The position numbers and the translations under genes are program-made. Positions 26,304 to 34,292 of a stretch of 62,858 nt of DNA are shown here, piece after piece. This stretch comes from Christensenella sp. UBA4263 (lineage in GTDB: Bacteria > Bacillota > Clostridia > Christensenellales > Aristaeellaceae): the NCBI GenBank assembly GCA_002395225.1, contig DGWH01000134.1:34973-97830 (forward strand), in the 5' to 3' direction. Under the pieces are notes generated by a model. The model made no database searches. It was not told the DNA's origin and saw nothing but the letters and a program-made list of their open reading frames with translations. Position 1 is the stretch's first letter. Each line of letters opens with the position of its first letter.

Positions 26304-27872
26304 ATGCGCAGGGCATTTTGCACAGCAGCATTTACACTTTTGCTGATAATGATTGTACAGGCCGGCATTGCGTCGACAACCGCAATTACCTGCGGAATTG
26401 TGGCCAAATCCAATCTCGAACTGCGTCCGCTTCAGCTGAATCAGCGGGATGCAGTGACCATTACGGATCTGGTCTATGAGGGGCTGTTTACCCTGGATGA
26501 TGACTATATGCCGCAGCCCGAACTGGCCTATTCCTATGAATTTACCAATGAAGGCAGACGGCTGATTGTGACCCTTCGAAGCGATGTGACGTTTCATAAC
26601 GGGAAAAAGCTGACAAGCAGTGACGTGATTGCCACCCTTGATGCCATGTATCAGCTCTCCGGCTTTGACAATGATCTGAATTCCGAGGTGGAGCTGGCTG
26701 ACCGCGGGCTTTATTACTCGACGTTTTATTCCATTCGGAGCTGGGAGGCGCAGGGAGATGATATCATTGTCTTCACCCTTCGCCGGACTTCATACGGCGC
26801 GCTGTATGCCCTGACCTTTCCGGTCCTGCCCAGCGAGGAAGTGTTCTCGGTGATGCCCAGCGGAACAGGCCCGTATCGCTATGATGCCTATGAACCCGGA
26901 ATGGGCATCTGGCTGACGCTCAATCAGGGCTGGTGGAAACGGACCCCGCAGGTCAGGAGTATCCGGGCCAATATCTACAGCAACGATGAAACGGTCATGA
27001 ATGCCTTTGACCAGCGAGCCGTCGACATCGCCTTTTCCCGCTCCATCAACGCCTCCCGCTATTCCGGTTCCCTGAACTCATTTTCCCTGAGTGCCAGAAC
27101 CCGGCAACTGGAGGTGCTCCTGGTCAACCGCTCGCAGACGCTGTTTAAAAGTGATGATAAGGGTGAAAACCTGGTTCGAAAAGCCGTTTCCTACGCCATT
27201 AACCGAAGTGAGCTGATCAACTCGATTTATCAGGGAATGGCAACGGTTGCCTATACGCCTGTTCCCACGGGTACATGGCTCACGGATGAGTCGACCATCC
27301 AGGATATTTACGATCCCCTGATGGCCGCGTCTCTTCTCGACTCTGCCGGATGGAAGCTGGCCAATGACGGAAAAAGGTACAAAGACGGCAAAGCCATGCC
27401 CACCCTTCGCCTGCTGGTCTATGACGAGGTGAATTCCACGGTGCGGACCAATGCGGCCAACAAGATTCGCGAACAGCTGCAGGCGGTTGGATTCTCTGTT
27501 TCCGTGGTCACCTGGTCAAGAGAGGATGTTCAGGTCAAACTGCGCTCCGGGGACTTTTATCTGGCACTGGCGGCGTTCAACTTTGATATCTGTCCGGATC
27601 CGGGATTTACGGTTTCCTCGACGGGCAGCTGTAATTTTACCCGTTACAGAAGCGATGAGATGAATGAACTGGTGGCACAGCTGCGCAAGTCCTATCTTGC
27701 CCAGGACTACCAGACGGTGATGAAGGATATTCAGAATAAATTCCTGGTCGATCTCCCCTATCTGCCCCTTTACTGGCGGACCGGTGCGGTTCTTTCCCGT
27801 TCGGCATTTACCAATGCGAGAGATATCCGGGAACAGGAGCAGCTGAGAGGAATCGAGGCTCTCTCTGACTGA
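26304..27872 (+). CDS. ABC transporter substrate-binding protein, family 5 (peptide type)
   Basis: A 522-residue exported solute-binding protein (DppA/OppA-like fold). An N-terminal signal peptide (RRAFCTAAFTLLLIMIVQAG) is followed by typical family-5 stretches: VYEGLFTLDDDYMPQPELA, VTFHNGKKLTSSDV, SGTGPYRYDAY and VSYAINRSELI. The start is ATG 26304, with AAAGGCGG before it. No permease or ATPase genes are adjacent, so it is an orphan binding protein here. It lies 27 bases after the coaE fusion and is followed by a terminator, so the two may be co-transcribed. Confidence 0.88.
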   Translation: MRRAFCTAAFTLLLIMIVQAGIASTTAITCGIVAKSNLELRPLQLNQRDAVTITDLVYEGLFTLDDDYMPQPELAYSYEFTNEGRRLIVTLRSDVTFHNGKKLTSSDVIATLDAMYQLSGFDNDLNSEVELADRGLYYSTFYSIRSWEAQGDDIIVFTLRRTSYGALYALTFPVLPSEEVFSVMPSGTGPYRYDAYEPGMGIWLTLNQGWWKRTPQVRSIRANIYSNDETVMNAFDQRAVDIAFSRSINASRYSGSLNSFSLSARTRQLEVLLVNRSQTLFKSDDKGENLVRKAVSYAINRSELINSIYQGMATVAYTPVPTGTWLTDESTIQDIYDPLMAASLLDSAGWKLANDGKRYKDGKAMPTLRLLVYDEVNSTVRTNAANKIREQLQAVGFSVSVVTWSREDVQVKLRSGDFYLALAAFNFDICPDPGFTVSSTGSCNFTRYRSDEMNELVAQLRKSYLAQDYQTVMKDIQNKFLVDLPYLPLYWRTGAVLSRSAFTNARDIREQEQLRGIEALSD

Positions 27873-27882
27873 GCAGAAAAAA

Positions 27883-27913
27883 AGCACAGATTCGGATGAA
27901 TCTGTGCTTTTTC
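27883..27913. terminator. Bidirectional terminator
   Basis: AGCACAGATTC, loop GGAT, GAATCTGTGCT, with A-rich left and T-rich right flanks. It serves the rightward binding-protein gene and the leftward PII-like gene. Confidence 0.9.
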
Positions 27914-27937
27914 TGATGCAAACCGGGAGGAAGCCGG

Positions 27938-28654
27938 TTACGTTTCCTCCGTGGGCTCCTCAAGGTCTTCGCTCTGCGGACGAAGGATCATTCCGGCGGT
28001 ATCCTCCACCGGGATGCTGAAGACGACAGCCCCGGCCGGCGTTCCGGGACCGGCCTCCGTCATGATGCTGTGCATCATGCTGTTCTTGCCCTCGGTCGCG
28101 GTCACGATCAGAACGATATCCTTCTCGCTGCCAAGGGAAATGCCGAGAAACTGTTCCGCTTTCTGCATGCCGGTTCCGCGGGCATGGAGCACGGTCCCGC
28201 CCCGGGCGCCGGCGCTTCGGGCCGCGTCCATAATCTGTTCACTGTATCCCTGATTTCCAATTACAATCAGCAGTTCCTGCTCTGTCCCTTTCAAGGTTTT
28301 CTCTTCTCCCTTCTGATAATTCTGACCATCTGTAAGGAACATCAGTTCCCGTTTTCCGCCGATTGAGGACAGGGGCACGACAAAGGCAATGCCGACTCCC
28401 GGGGCTTCGATATGAAACCGTACCGACATGGCACGCTTCAGTTCGAGCCACTTTTTCCCGGTAACCACCGTAAAGCAGACGGCCTTTTCAGTCCGGTCAA
28501 GGGCCATGATCTTGAGAATCTGCTGATCGGCCGTTCCGTATCCGAGAGAAATGAAGTGGATGTCGAGGCTTTTGTCCTTGTACAGCTTGACAAAGTCAGG
28601 CAGACGGTCCCGTCCCGTGATGGTGGTCATGAGGTAAAGATCCGATTGATTCAT
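27938..28654 (-). CDS. Tandem PII-like signalling protein, partner of DUF1538 transporter
   Basis: A 238-residue protein that appears to hold two PII/GlnB-like ferredoxin folds in tandem. The first half has GTADQQILKIMALDRTEK; the second starts near LLIVIGNQGYSEQIMDAARSAGARGGT and ends with FLGISLGSEKDIVLIVTATE, a pattern common to PII-type C-terminal strands. The start ATG 28654 is used, with AAAGGAG upstream. It follows the DUF1538 membrane protein on the same strand with a small hairpin between. PII-like proteins usually gate a neighbouring transporter in response to nucleotides, so it probably regulates the DUF1538 protein. Confidence 0.72.
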   Translation of the reverse strand: MNQSDLYLMTTITGRDRLPDFVKLYKDKSLDIHFISLGYGTADQQILKIMALDRTEKAVCFTVVTGKKWLELKRAMSVRFHIEAPGVGIAFVVPLSSIGGKRELMFLTDGQNYQKGEEKTLKGTEQELLIVIGNQGYSEQIMDAARSAGARGGTVLHARGTGMQKAEQFLGISLGSEKDIVLIVTATEGKNSMMHSIMTEAGPGTPAGAVVFSIPVEDTAGMILRPQSEDLEEPTEET

Positions 28655-28733
28655 GTAAACCCGCACTCCTTTGCAGGCCTCACTGTTGTTCATTTGCCGG
28701 AGAAGCATTGCATGAGGCCTGGATTTGACTTAA

Positions 28734-28750
28734 CTGTCGCTGTGCGACAG
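28734..28750. repeat. 17-base hairpin in the DUF1538/PII gap
   Basis: CTGTCGC, loop TGT, GCGACAG. The same architecture (CTGCCGC-TGT-GCGGCAG) recurs at 59117-59133. It lies within the 113-base gap between the two genes. Confidence 0.7.
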
Positions 28751-28767
28751 GGCCTCTCCTTTACCTG

Positions 28768-30294
28768 TCAGAGTTCAATGATGGCATCATTCGGCAAATC
28801 GGTAAACAGATCGGCAGCAGCCGGAACCGGTTTGCGGTGCAGCTGCCGGATTCGATACAGAATGCCCAGCGCCTGGATGGTCAGAAGCGGCGTCATGGCT
28901 ACCAGGGCGACGACACCAAACGCGTCCGTCGCGATATCCCGGCCCATGGCCACGCAAAATCCCATCGTCATGGGAAGAAGAAACGTGGCAGTCATGGGAC
29001 CGGAGGCGACGCCGCCAGAGTCAAAAGCGATGGCGGTAAAGATTCGGGGTGAGAGAAAACTGAACAGAATCGCTAGAATGTATCCCGGAACCAGAATGTT
29101 CAGAATGTTGATGCCGGCCATGACACGAAACATGGACAGACCGACAGAGATGCCGACGCCAAGGCACATGGAGAGCTGGAGGCTCTTGCCGGAAATGGCA
29201 CCATCCGTCAGATCTTCCACCTGATGCATCAGCACGTAAACGGCGGGTTCTGCCTTGACGACGAGGGTTCCGATGATGACGCCGACCGGAATGATAATCC
29301 AGGACATGTCCATATCCCCCAGCTCCTGCCCCAGATACATGCCGGCAGGCATGAAGCCAAAATTGGCGCCGGTCATGAAGAGCGTCAGGCCAAAGTAGGT
29401 GTACAGGATGCCGATGGAAATGTTTCTCAGAGTGGAGGCATTCAGGTGCAGCAGGAAGAAATTCAGAACGAAAAAAACAACGGTGATGGGGAGTATGGAA
29501 AACAGCATTTCTTTCAGGTAAATGGGCAGCCCTAACCCGAAAAGCAGGCTGAGTTCCTGTGTGTCTGATACATTTGTGACGGCGATGGGCGACTGCGATG
29601 CCCCGTTGCCTTTGAAGAGCATGCTCAGGATCAGAACGGCCAGAACCGGACCGATGGAACACAGCGCGATCAGGCCGAAAGAGTCATCCGAGGCGTTCTT
29701 ATCACTTCGGATGGCGGCAATGCCGACGCCAAAGCTCATGATAAACGGAACCGTCATGGGGCCGGTTGTGACGCCGCCTGAATCAAATGCAATGGCCCGG
29801 AAGTTTTCCGGCGCCAGGAAGACAATGCCCAGCAATAAGACGTACAAAACGACCAGCAGCAGATGCAGAGAGATTCGATAGAGAATGCGGACAAGGGAAA
29901 GGACGAGAAACAGTCCGACGCCGATGCCCACGGAAAAGATCAGGACAAGGTTTGGAACCGCCGGAACCTGTCCGGCAAGCACCTGAAGATCCGGCTCGGA
30001 GACGGTAATCAGGACGCCCAGGGCAAACCCGAGAATCAGGATGAGCTGAAGATTCTTTGTTTTCGTCACTTTTGAGCCGATGAGCGAGCCCATGGGCTCC
30101 ATGGCCACCTCAGAACCGACGGAAAAGAGCATCATGCCAATGACGAGCAGGGATGAGCCGAACAGAAAGGCAAGCATGGTTCCGCTTGGAATCGGTGAGA
30201 CCGTCAGGCTGAGAAACGAGACCATCAGAACAATAGGCAGGACGGCAGCAAGTGCTTCATATAGCTTGTGATGAAGCTTGGTCATCAATTGCAT
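28768..30294 (-). CDS. DUF1538 family integral membrane protein
   Basis: A polytopic protein of about 508 residues made of two homologous halves. Each half carries a conserved block: FDSGGVTTGPMTVPFIM in the first and FDSGGVASGPMTATFLL in the second. This matches the DUF1538 family, a presumed transporter of unknown substrate. Inverted or tandem repeat architecture is common in secondary carriers. Its downstream neighbour is a PII-like protein. The start is taken as ATG 30294; the ribosome site is weak, and ATG 30285 is an alternative. Confidence 0.82.
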   Translation of the reverse strand: MQLMTKLHHKLYEALAAVLPIVLMVSFLSLTVSPIPSGTMLAFLFGSSLLVIGMMLFSVGSEVAMEPMGSLIGSKVTKTKNLQLILILGFALGVLITVSEPDLQVLAGQVPAVPNLVLIFSVGIGVGLFLVLSLVRILYRISLHLLLVVLYVLLLGIVFLAPENFRAIAFDSGGVTTGPMTVPFIMSFGVGIAAIRSDKNASDDSFGLIALCSIGPVLAVLILSMLFKGNGASQSPIAVTNVSDTQELSLLFGLGLPIYLKEMLFSILPITVVFFVLNFFLLHLNASTLRNISIGILYTYFGLTLFMTGANFGFMPAGMYLGQELGDMDMSWIIIPVGVIIGTLVVKAEPAVYVLMHQVEDLTDGAISGKSLQLSMCLGVGISVGLSMFRVMAGINILNILVPGYILAILFSFLSPRIFTAIAFDSGGVASGPMTATFLLPMTMGFCVAMGRDIATDAFGVVALVAMTPLLTIQALGILYRIRQLHRKPVPAAADLFTDLPNDAIIEL

Positions 30295-30366
30295 AGAACT
30301 ACAACCACTTTCTAATTCTTTTCCCGGCAGCTCAGACTGCACAGGGACAACGCACGATTTTCGTTA

Positions 30367-30402
30367 TAAAAAGGGTGTTTTCAGAAAGTACTGAAAACGC
30401 CC
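30367..30402 (-). terminator. Terminator of the SH3 gene
   Basis: GGGTGTTTTCAG, loop, CTGAAAACGCCC, followed on the minus strand by a T run (30367-30372). Confidence 0.85.
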
Positions 30403-30410
30403 TGTTTGGT

Positions 30411-30881
30411 TTATTTAATCTTGATCAGTCTTCCGTTTGTATCCTTGACAAATACAGCGCTGCCGGACCACCGGCTGATCAGCTCATCAGCGGTGATTCT
30501 TCCCGCTCTGTAAAGCGCAAGGAGGCGCTTGTTGTTGTTTGGCTTCGGTTTCAGCTTTCTGTATTCACTGGGATTATCCCGGCAGTATTCCTTGAATTCC
30601 TGATAGGTCATTCCCTCGAAAAACTCAATATAGAGTTTGGGAATATAGCCTTTTCCCTTGGCGGTACTGCAGTAATAGGTATCCCCGTTTTCGCCCAGAA
30701 TGGTTACCGGCGCATCGTGAATGAGCCGGCCATAGCTCGGATAAACGCTCTCCGGTTTGACGCGGACATTGACTTTTTCACCAATGCACCGACCATAAAC
30801 AGGATACTGCTGCTCAGCACAGGCAGCAAAAATGATGAAACAGGAAACCAGTACGGCAATAAGAACGGCATACTTTTTCAT
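30411..30881 (-). CDS. Small exported SH3-domain protein
   Basis: A 156-residue protein with signal peptide KKYAVLIAVLVSCFIIFAACA (possible lipobox). One SH3b-like domain (VNVRVKPESVYPSYGRLI to GKGYIPKLYIEFFEG) is followed by a helical, basic C-terminal segment (YRKLKPKPNNNKRLL) ending in a short strand motif. It is a probable cell-wall-binding protein of unknown role. The start ATG 30881 has GAGAGG upstream. Confidence 0.7.
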   Translation of the reverse strand: MKKYAVLIAVLVSCFIIFAACAEQQYPVYGRCIGEKVNVRVKPESVYPSYGRLIHDAPVTILGENGDTYYCSTAKGKGYIPKLYIEFFEGMTYQEFKEYCRDNPSEYRKLKPKPNNNKRLLALYRAGRITADELISRWSGSAVFVKDTNGRLIKIK

Positions 30882-30942
30882 CAACACGACACCTCTCAAT
30901 TCAATGGTTTTGAAACAGTTCAGGATGGATGACGAAAAAACA

Positions 30943-31992
30943 TCAGGACAGTTCATTGATCAGATTCAGAAGCTCCTCGTTGGCGCTCTGGCGGCCATGC
31001 ATGGCTTCGTGAATCGGCGCGTTGATCAGTTCACCCTTGCGAATTCCAACCGCGAGTCCGGCCTGATCATCCCGGAGGAGATGAACGGCATAGGCCCCGA
31101 GACGGGAAGCGAGAATCCGGTCTGCGGCTGTCGGACTGCCGCCGCGCTGGGTATAGCCCAGAACCGTGGCTCTCGTTTCATGCCCGGAAAGCGCTTCGAT
31201 CATCATGGCAATCTGAGAGGAGGAAAGGTGGCGGGTCGATACATCGGAAAGCGATTCATATTTGGAACAGATGGCATTGACATCGCTCTTGAGCGAATGA
31301 ACAGCGCCTTCTGCGAAAACCATGATCATGGAACGCTTCCCTTTCATGACACCCCAGCGTACCTGATCGGCCAGTTCTTCGACTGTCCAGGGCTTTTCGG
31401 GAATGATGACGACCTCTGCACCGCAGGCAAGAGCGGTATTAACGGCAATATCGCCGCAGTTGCGGCCCATGACGGTAATGATGGATGCCCGCTCATGGGA
31501 GTCGGAGGTTTCACGAATACGGTTGACGCAGTCGCAGGCGGTATTCAGTGCGGTATCAAAACCAATCGTTGCCTCGGTGTAATCCAGGTCATTGTCGATG
31601 GTTCCCGGAATGCCGATGACCGGAAAACCGAGTTCAGCCAGGGCATTTGCGCCGTGAAAAGTTCCGTCGCCGCCGATGCAGACAAGCCCTTCCACACCCA
31701 GAAGCCGCAGGTTGGAAACGGCTTTTTCCTGATAATCCCTGTTCTTGAATTCAAGACAGCGTGCGGTCATCAGAAAAGTTCCGCCTCTGTGTATTTTATC
31801 CGAAACACTCCTGGCGGTCATCATCTGAAAATCATCTGTCTGCGTACTGCTCCGCATCAGAACACCGTTGTAACCGCGCTTGAATCCGACAACAGACATG
31901 TCATTCTGAAGGGCAGAACGAACGACAGCCCGTACGGTTGCGTTCATGCCCGGTGCATCTCCTCCGGAAGTAAGGACACCAATTCGTTTCAA
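30943..31992 (-). CDS. pfkA: ATP-dependent 6-phosphofructokinase
   Basis: Phosphorylates fructose-6-phosphate in glycolysis. The start is placed at TTG 31992, nine bases after AAGGAG, which gives the standard N-terminus MKRIGVLTSGGDAPGMN and 349 residues. Diagnostic motifs are CIGGDGTFHGA, GIPGTIDNDLDYTEATIG, ITVMGRNCGDIA and GYTQRGGSPTAADR. The glycine of GGDGT is typical of ATP rather than pyrophosphate users. It has its own promoter and a leader of about 130 bases. A non-ATG start may limit its translation. Confidence 0.93.
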   Translation of the reverse strand: MKRIGVLTSGGDAPGMNATVRAVVRSALQNDMSVVGFKRGYNGVLMRSSTQTDDFQMMTARSVSDKIHRGGTFLMTARCLEFKNRDYQEKAVSNLRLLGVEGLVCIGGDGTFHGANALAELGFPVIGIPGTIDNDLDYTEATIGFDTALNTACDCVNRIRETSDSHERASIITVMGRNCGDIAVNTALACGAEVVIIPEKPWTVEELADQVRWGVMKGKRSMIMVFAEGAVHSLKSDVNAICSKYESLSDVSTRHLSSSQIAMMIEALSGHETRATVLGYTQRGGSPTAADRILASRLGAYAVHLLRDDQAGLAVGIRKGELINAPIHEAMHGRQSANEELLNLINELS

Positions 31993-32129
31993 TTCAATCC
32001 GCTCCTTTTCGGGTTTTATACTGGTTAGCAGAGGCAGCTTTGCCGCGGCAAAGGAGAACATCCTCCCTGTGCGGCAGGGCTGCTCCGCTGGGTGAAAACA
32101 GGTCGAAAAGTAAAACAATAGCTAGCCAC

Positions 32130-32158
32130 ATTATACAAAAAGGCCCGTTTTATTTCAA
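32130..32158 (-). promoter_or_regulatory. Promoter for pfkA
   Basis: On the minus strand, TTGAAA (32153-32158), 17-base spacer, TATAAT (32130-32135). The predicted leader to the TTG start is about 130 bases and contains short GC-rich hairpins. Confidence 0.75.
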
Positions 32159-32193
32159 CCTGTCGGGAATAAAAATTCTTCATGAGAGAGGAT

Positions 32194-32448
32194 TCAGTGC
32201 CGCATGAGAGCGGCCTGAAGGCGGATGATTCCCTGAAAAATCAGGGCAAGAACGGCCAGATAGGAAAACAGTACGAAAGCAGACACATCTCCTGCAGGCT
32301 GACAGTTGAGAAACAGCTGAATCAGGAGACCGGCGATGAACCATCTCTGGGGTTTTGAACGGGGATAACGGAGAATGCCGAAGGAACAAAGCAGAATAAA
32401 AGCCAGGTGGTACCCTGCCAGGTAAGAAGTGGTCTCGAAATAACTCAT
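32194..32448 (-). CDS. Small hypothetical membrane protein
   Basis: An 84-residue protein with about three hydrophobic segments (YHLAFILLCSFGIL, WFIAGLLIQLFL and AFVLFSYLAVLALIFQGII). A clear GGAGG lies seven bases before the ATG at 32448 (minus strand), which supports it as real. No family is recognised. It lies upstream of pfkA on the same strand, while tctC runs away on the other. Confidence 0.6.
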   Translation of the reverse strand: MSYFETTSYLAGYHLAFILLCSFGILRYPRSKPQRWFIAGLLIQLFLNCQPAGDVSAFVLFSYLAVLALIFQGIIRLQAALMRH

Positions 32449-32621
32449 GGTTCATCCTCCAAAATAATTGAAATGCGTAGACAGGTGCATGCCGCCGGAC
32501 TGCAAATGTTGTTATTCTGTCAACTCGACTGCAGAGTGGATATTGAAAAATGGGATGTAAAAATGCGAGAAAACAAATATAATGAAACAAACATTTTGTC
32601 AATAGGAATGGCAAATTTCTG

Positions 32622-32650
32622 TTGACAGCATCCGAATCTCGCGCTATAAT
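32622..32650 (+). promoter_or_regulatory. Consensus promoter for tctCBA
   Basis: Exact consensus: TTGACA (32622-32627), 17-base spacer, TATAAT (32645-32650), 34 bases before the tctC start. This is the strongest promoter seen in the window. A stretch of A+T-rich sequence precedes it. Confidence 0.92.
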
Positions 32651-32683
32651 TTCGCCATTCAGACCGAAAGGAGATTATTTCTC

Positions 32684-33691
32684 ATGAAAAAAGTATGCTG
32701 GTTATTGGTGCTGACGGCTGTTCTGTTGATGCTTTGTGGTTCGGTGCTGGCGGATTATCCGTTTTCAAGTGTGACCATGATCATCCCCTATGGTGCCGGC
32801 GGAACGACGGATCTGGTAGGCCGTCAGTTTGCGGCTGCCATGGGAAAAGTCCTTGGAACGACATTTGTCTGCGAAAATCAGGGCGGTGCTTCCGGCTCCA
32901 TCGGATGCCAGGCCGCACTTGACGCGGCGAAAGACGGGTCGGTTGTTCTTTTCACCGCCGAGAGCCTTGGTACGCAGCGGGTCATGGATATCAGCAAACT
33001 CAGTTATGCCGATTTCAGCCCGATCATGGCGGTTGCCAATGACCCGAAGGTGATCGTGGTGGCCGGAGATTCCAAATACGACACCATTGATGCGCTGCTT
33101 GCGGACATTCAGGCCAATCCGAATGCCATCCAGATGAGCTATACGGGTCCCGGCGGTTCCGGTCATGTACAGGCCCTGATCATGAATCAGTATAACTATT
33201 TCCCTGCTCTGACGGCGTATTCCGGCGGCTCGGATTGCTATCTGGCAGTGATGAGCAATCAGGTGGTCTTTACCAACTCCAATTATTCGACGGTTGCCAG
33301 CTATATTGAAAGCGGCGATCTGAAACTGCTGGCCATTGCCGGTACGGAGAGAATGGCCCAGTATCCGGATGTTCCGGCCCTTGCTGAAAAGATGGAAAAC
33401 AGTGAGGCGCTGCTCTCGATCCCCTATACGCCGCTTTCCCTGCTTGTGGCGAAGGATGTTCCGGCGGATATTCAGGAACAGCTGAGAAATGCCGCGCTTG
33501 AAGCGGTGAAGGATCCGGACTTTGTTTCGTTCATGGAAAAGAACAACATCGAGAAACTCTATGAGAAATATCCGACAATCGAGGATATCAAGGCTTTCTA
33601 TACACAGTGGGAATCCACGGTCAGCTGGCTTCTTTATGATGCCAATGCCGCATCTTTCAGCCCTGAGGAGTTTGGAATTGCCAAACCCTGA
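32684..33691 (+). CDS. tctC: Tripartite tricarboxylate transporter substrate-binding protein
   Basis: Extracytoplasmic binding protein of the TctCBA (TTT) family, 335 residues. A signal peptide (KKVCWLLVLTAVLLMLCGSVLA) is followed by the family opening PFSSVTMIIPYGAGGTTDLVGRQ. AAAGGAG lies upstream of ATG 32684. The ligand is probably a carboxylate, but the fold accepts many organic acids, so citrate cannot be claimed. It is followed by tctB and tctA, with a GC hairpin between tctC and tctB that may raise binding-protein output over the permease. Confidence 0.92.
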   Translation: MKKVCWLLVLTAVLLMLCGSVLADYPFSSVTMIIPYGAGGTTDLVGRQFAAAMGKVLGTTFVCENQGGASGSIGCQAALDAAKDGSVVLFTAESLGTQRVMDISKLSYADFSPIMAVANDPKVIVVAGDSKYDTIDALLADIQANPNAIQMSYTGPGGSGHVQALIMNQYNYFPALTAYSGGSDCYLAVMSNQVVFTNSNYSTVASYIESGDLKLLAIAGTERMAQYPDVPALAEKMENSEALLSIPYTPLSLLVAKDVPADIQEQLRNAALEAVKDPDFVSFMEKNNIEKLYEKYPTIEDIKAFYTQWESTVSWLLYDANAASFSPEEFGIAKP

Positions 33692-33770
33692 TCCGCCTGA
33701 AAGGGAGACGCTGCCCCCGCGGTGAGAAGCTGAGGCAGGGATTGGCTGCCCGGACAGAACAAGGCTGAGG

Positions 33771-33789
33771 AGGAGGGATATGCCCTCCT
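33771..33789 (+). terminator. Intercistronic hairpin between tctC and tctB
   Basis: AGGAGGG, loop, CCCTCCT, followed by TCTTCTTTC. It has the form of a weak terminator and would favour excess binding protein. Confidence 0.65.
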
Positions 33790-33817
33790 TCTTCTTTCAA
33801 GAGACGGAGAGTGTGAG

Positions 33818-34279
33818 ATGAACGCGTTTTTTAAAAACAGACGGGCCGTTGACGGTGCAGTGGTTGCGGGACTGGGGATCTGTCTGCTGATCCACTCGGC
33901 GGTTCAGTTTCTGAACATGCAGTCAAAAGTCGCATGGATTATGTCCCCCTATCTCTTTCCAATGATTCTCGCGGGGGCAACCATCCTCCTCGGACTGACA
34001 ATTCTGGTGCCGGCGCTGATCGGGGAAAAGCCAAAAGCGGATGCGCAGCAGGAGAAAGGCGGACAGGTGTTCATGGTGCTGATACTGCTTGCTCTTTCGG
34101 TGGCATACGATCTGGTGATGCAGGCAGCAGGCTTTATTCCCGCCACGGCGCTGGTGCTCCTTGCGATGATTGCGTTCCTTGGTGAGCGCAGACTGAAAAT
34201 CCTGATTCCGGTGTCCGTGCTCACACCGGTTTTGCTGACACTGATTTTTAAGGTCGGACTTGGCGTCCGGCTGCCATAA
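33818..34279 (+). CDS. tctB: Tripartite tricarboxylate transporter small membrane subunit
   Basis: A 153-residue protein with four hydrophobic segments, in the normal TctB position between tctC and tctA. Sequence conservation in this subunit is low, so the call rests on size, topology and synteny. ATG 33818 follows a G-rich site (GAGAGTG). The stop overlaps the ribosome binding site of tctA. Confidence 0.88.
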   Translation: MNAFFKNRRAVDGAVVAGLGICLLIHSAVQFLNMQSKVAWIMSPYLFPMILAGATILLGLTILVPALIGEKPKADAQQEKGGQVFMVLILLALSVAYDLVMQAAGFIPATALVLLAMIAFLGERRLKILIPVSVLTPVLLTLIFKVGLGVRLP

Positions 34280-34292
34280 GGAGGAGAAGAGG

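Noticed and set aside
28667..28708. Longer N-terminus of the PII-like protein
   Set aside because: An upstream GTG start would sit on top of the AAAGGAG site; ATG 28654 has suitable spacing.
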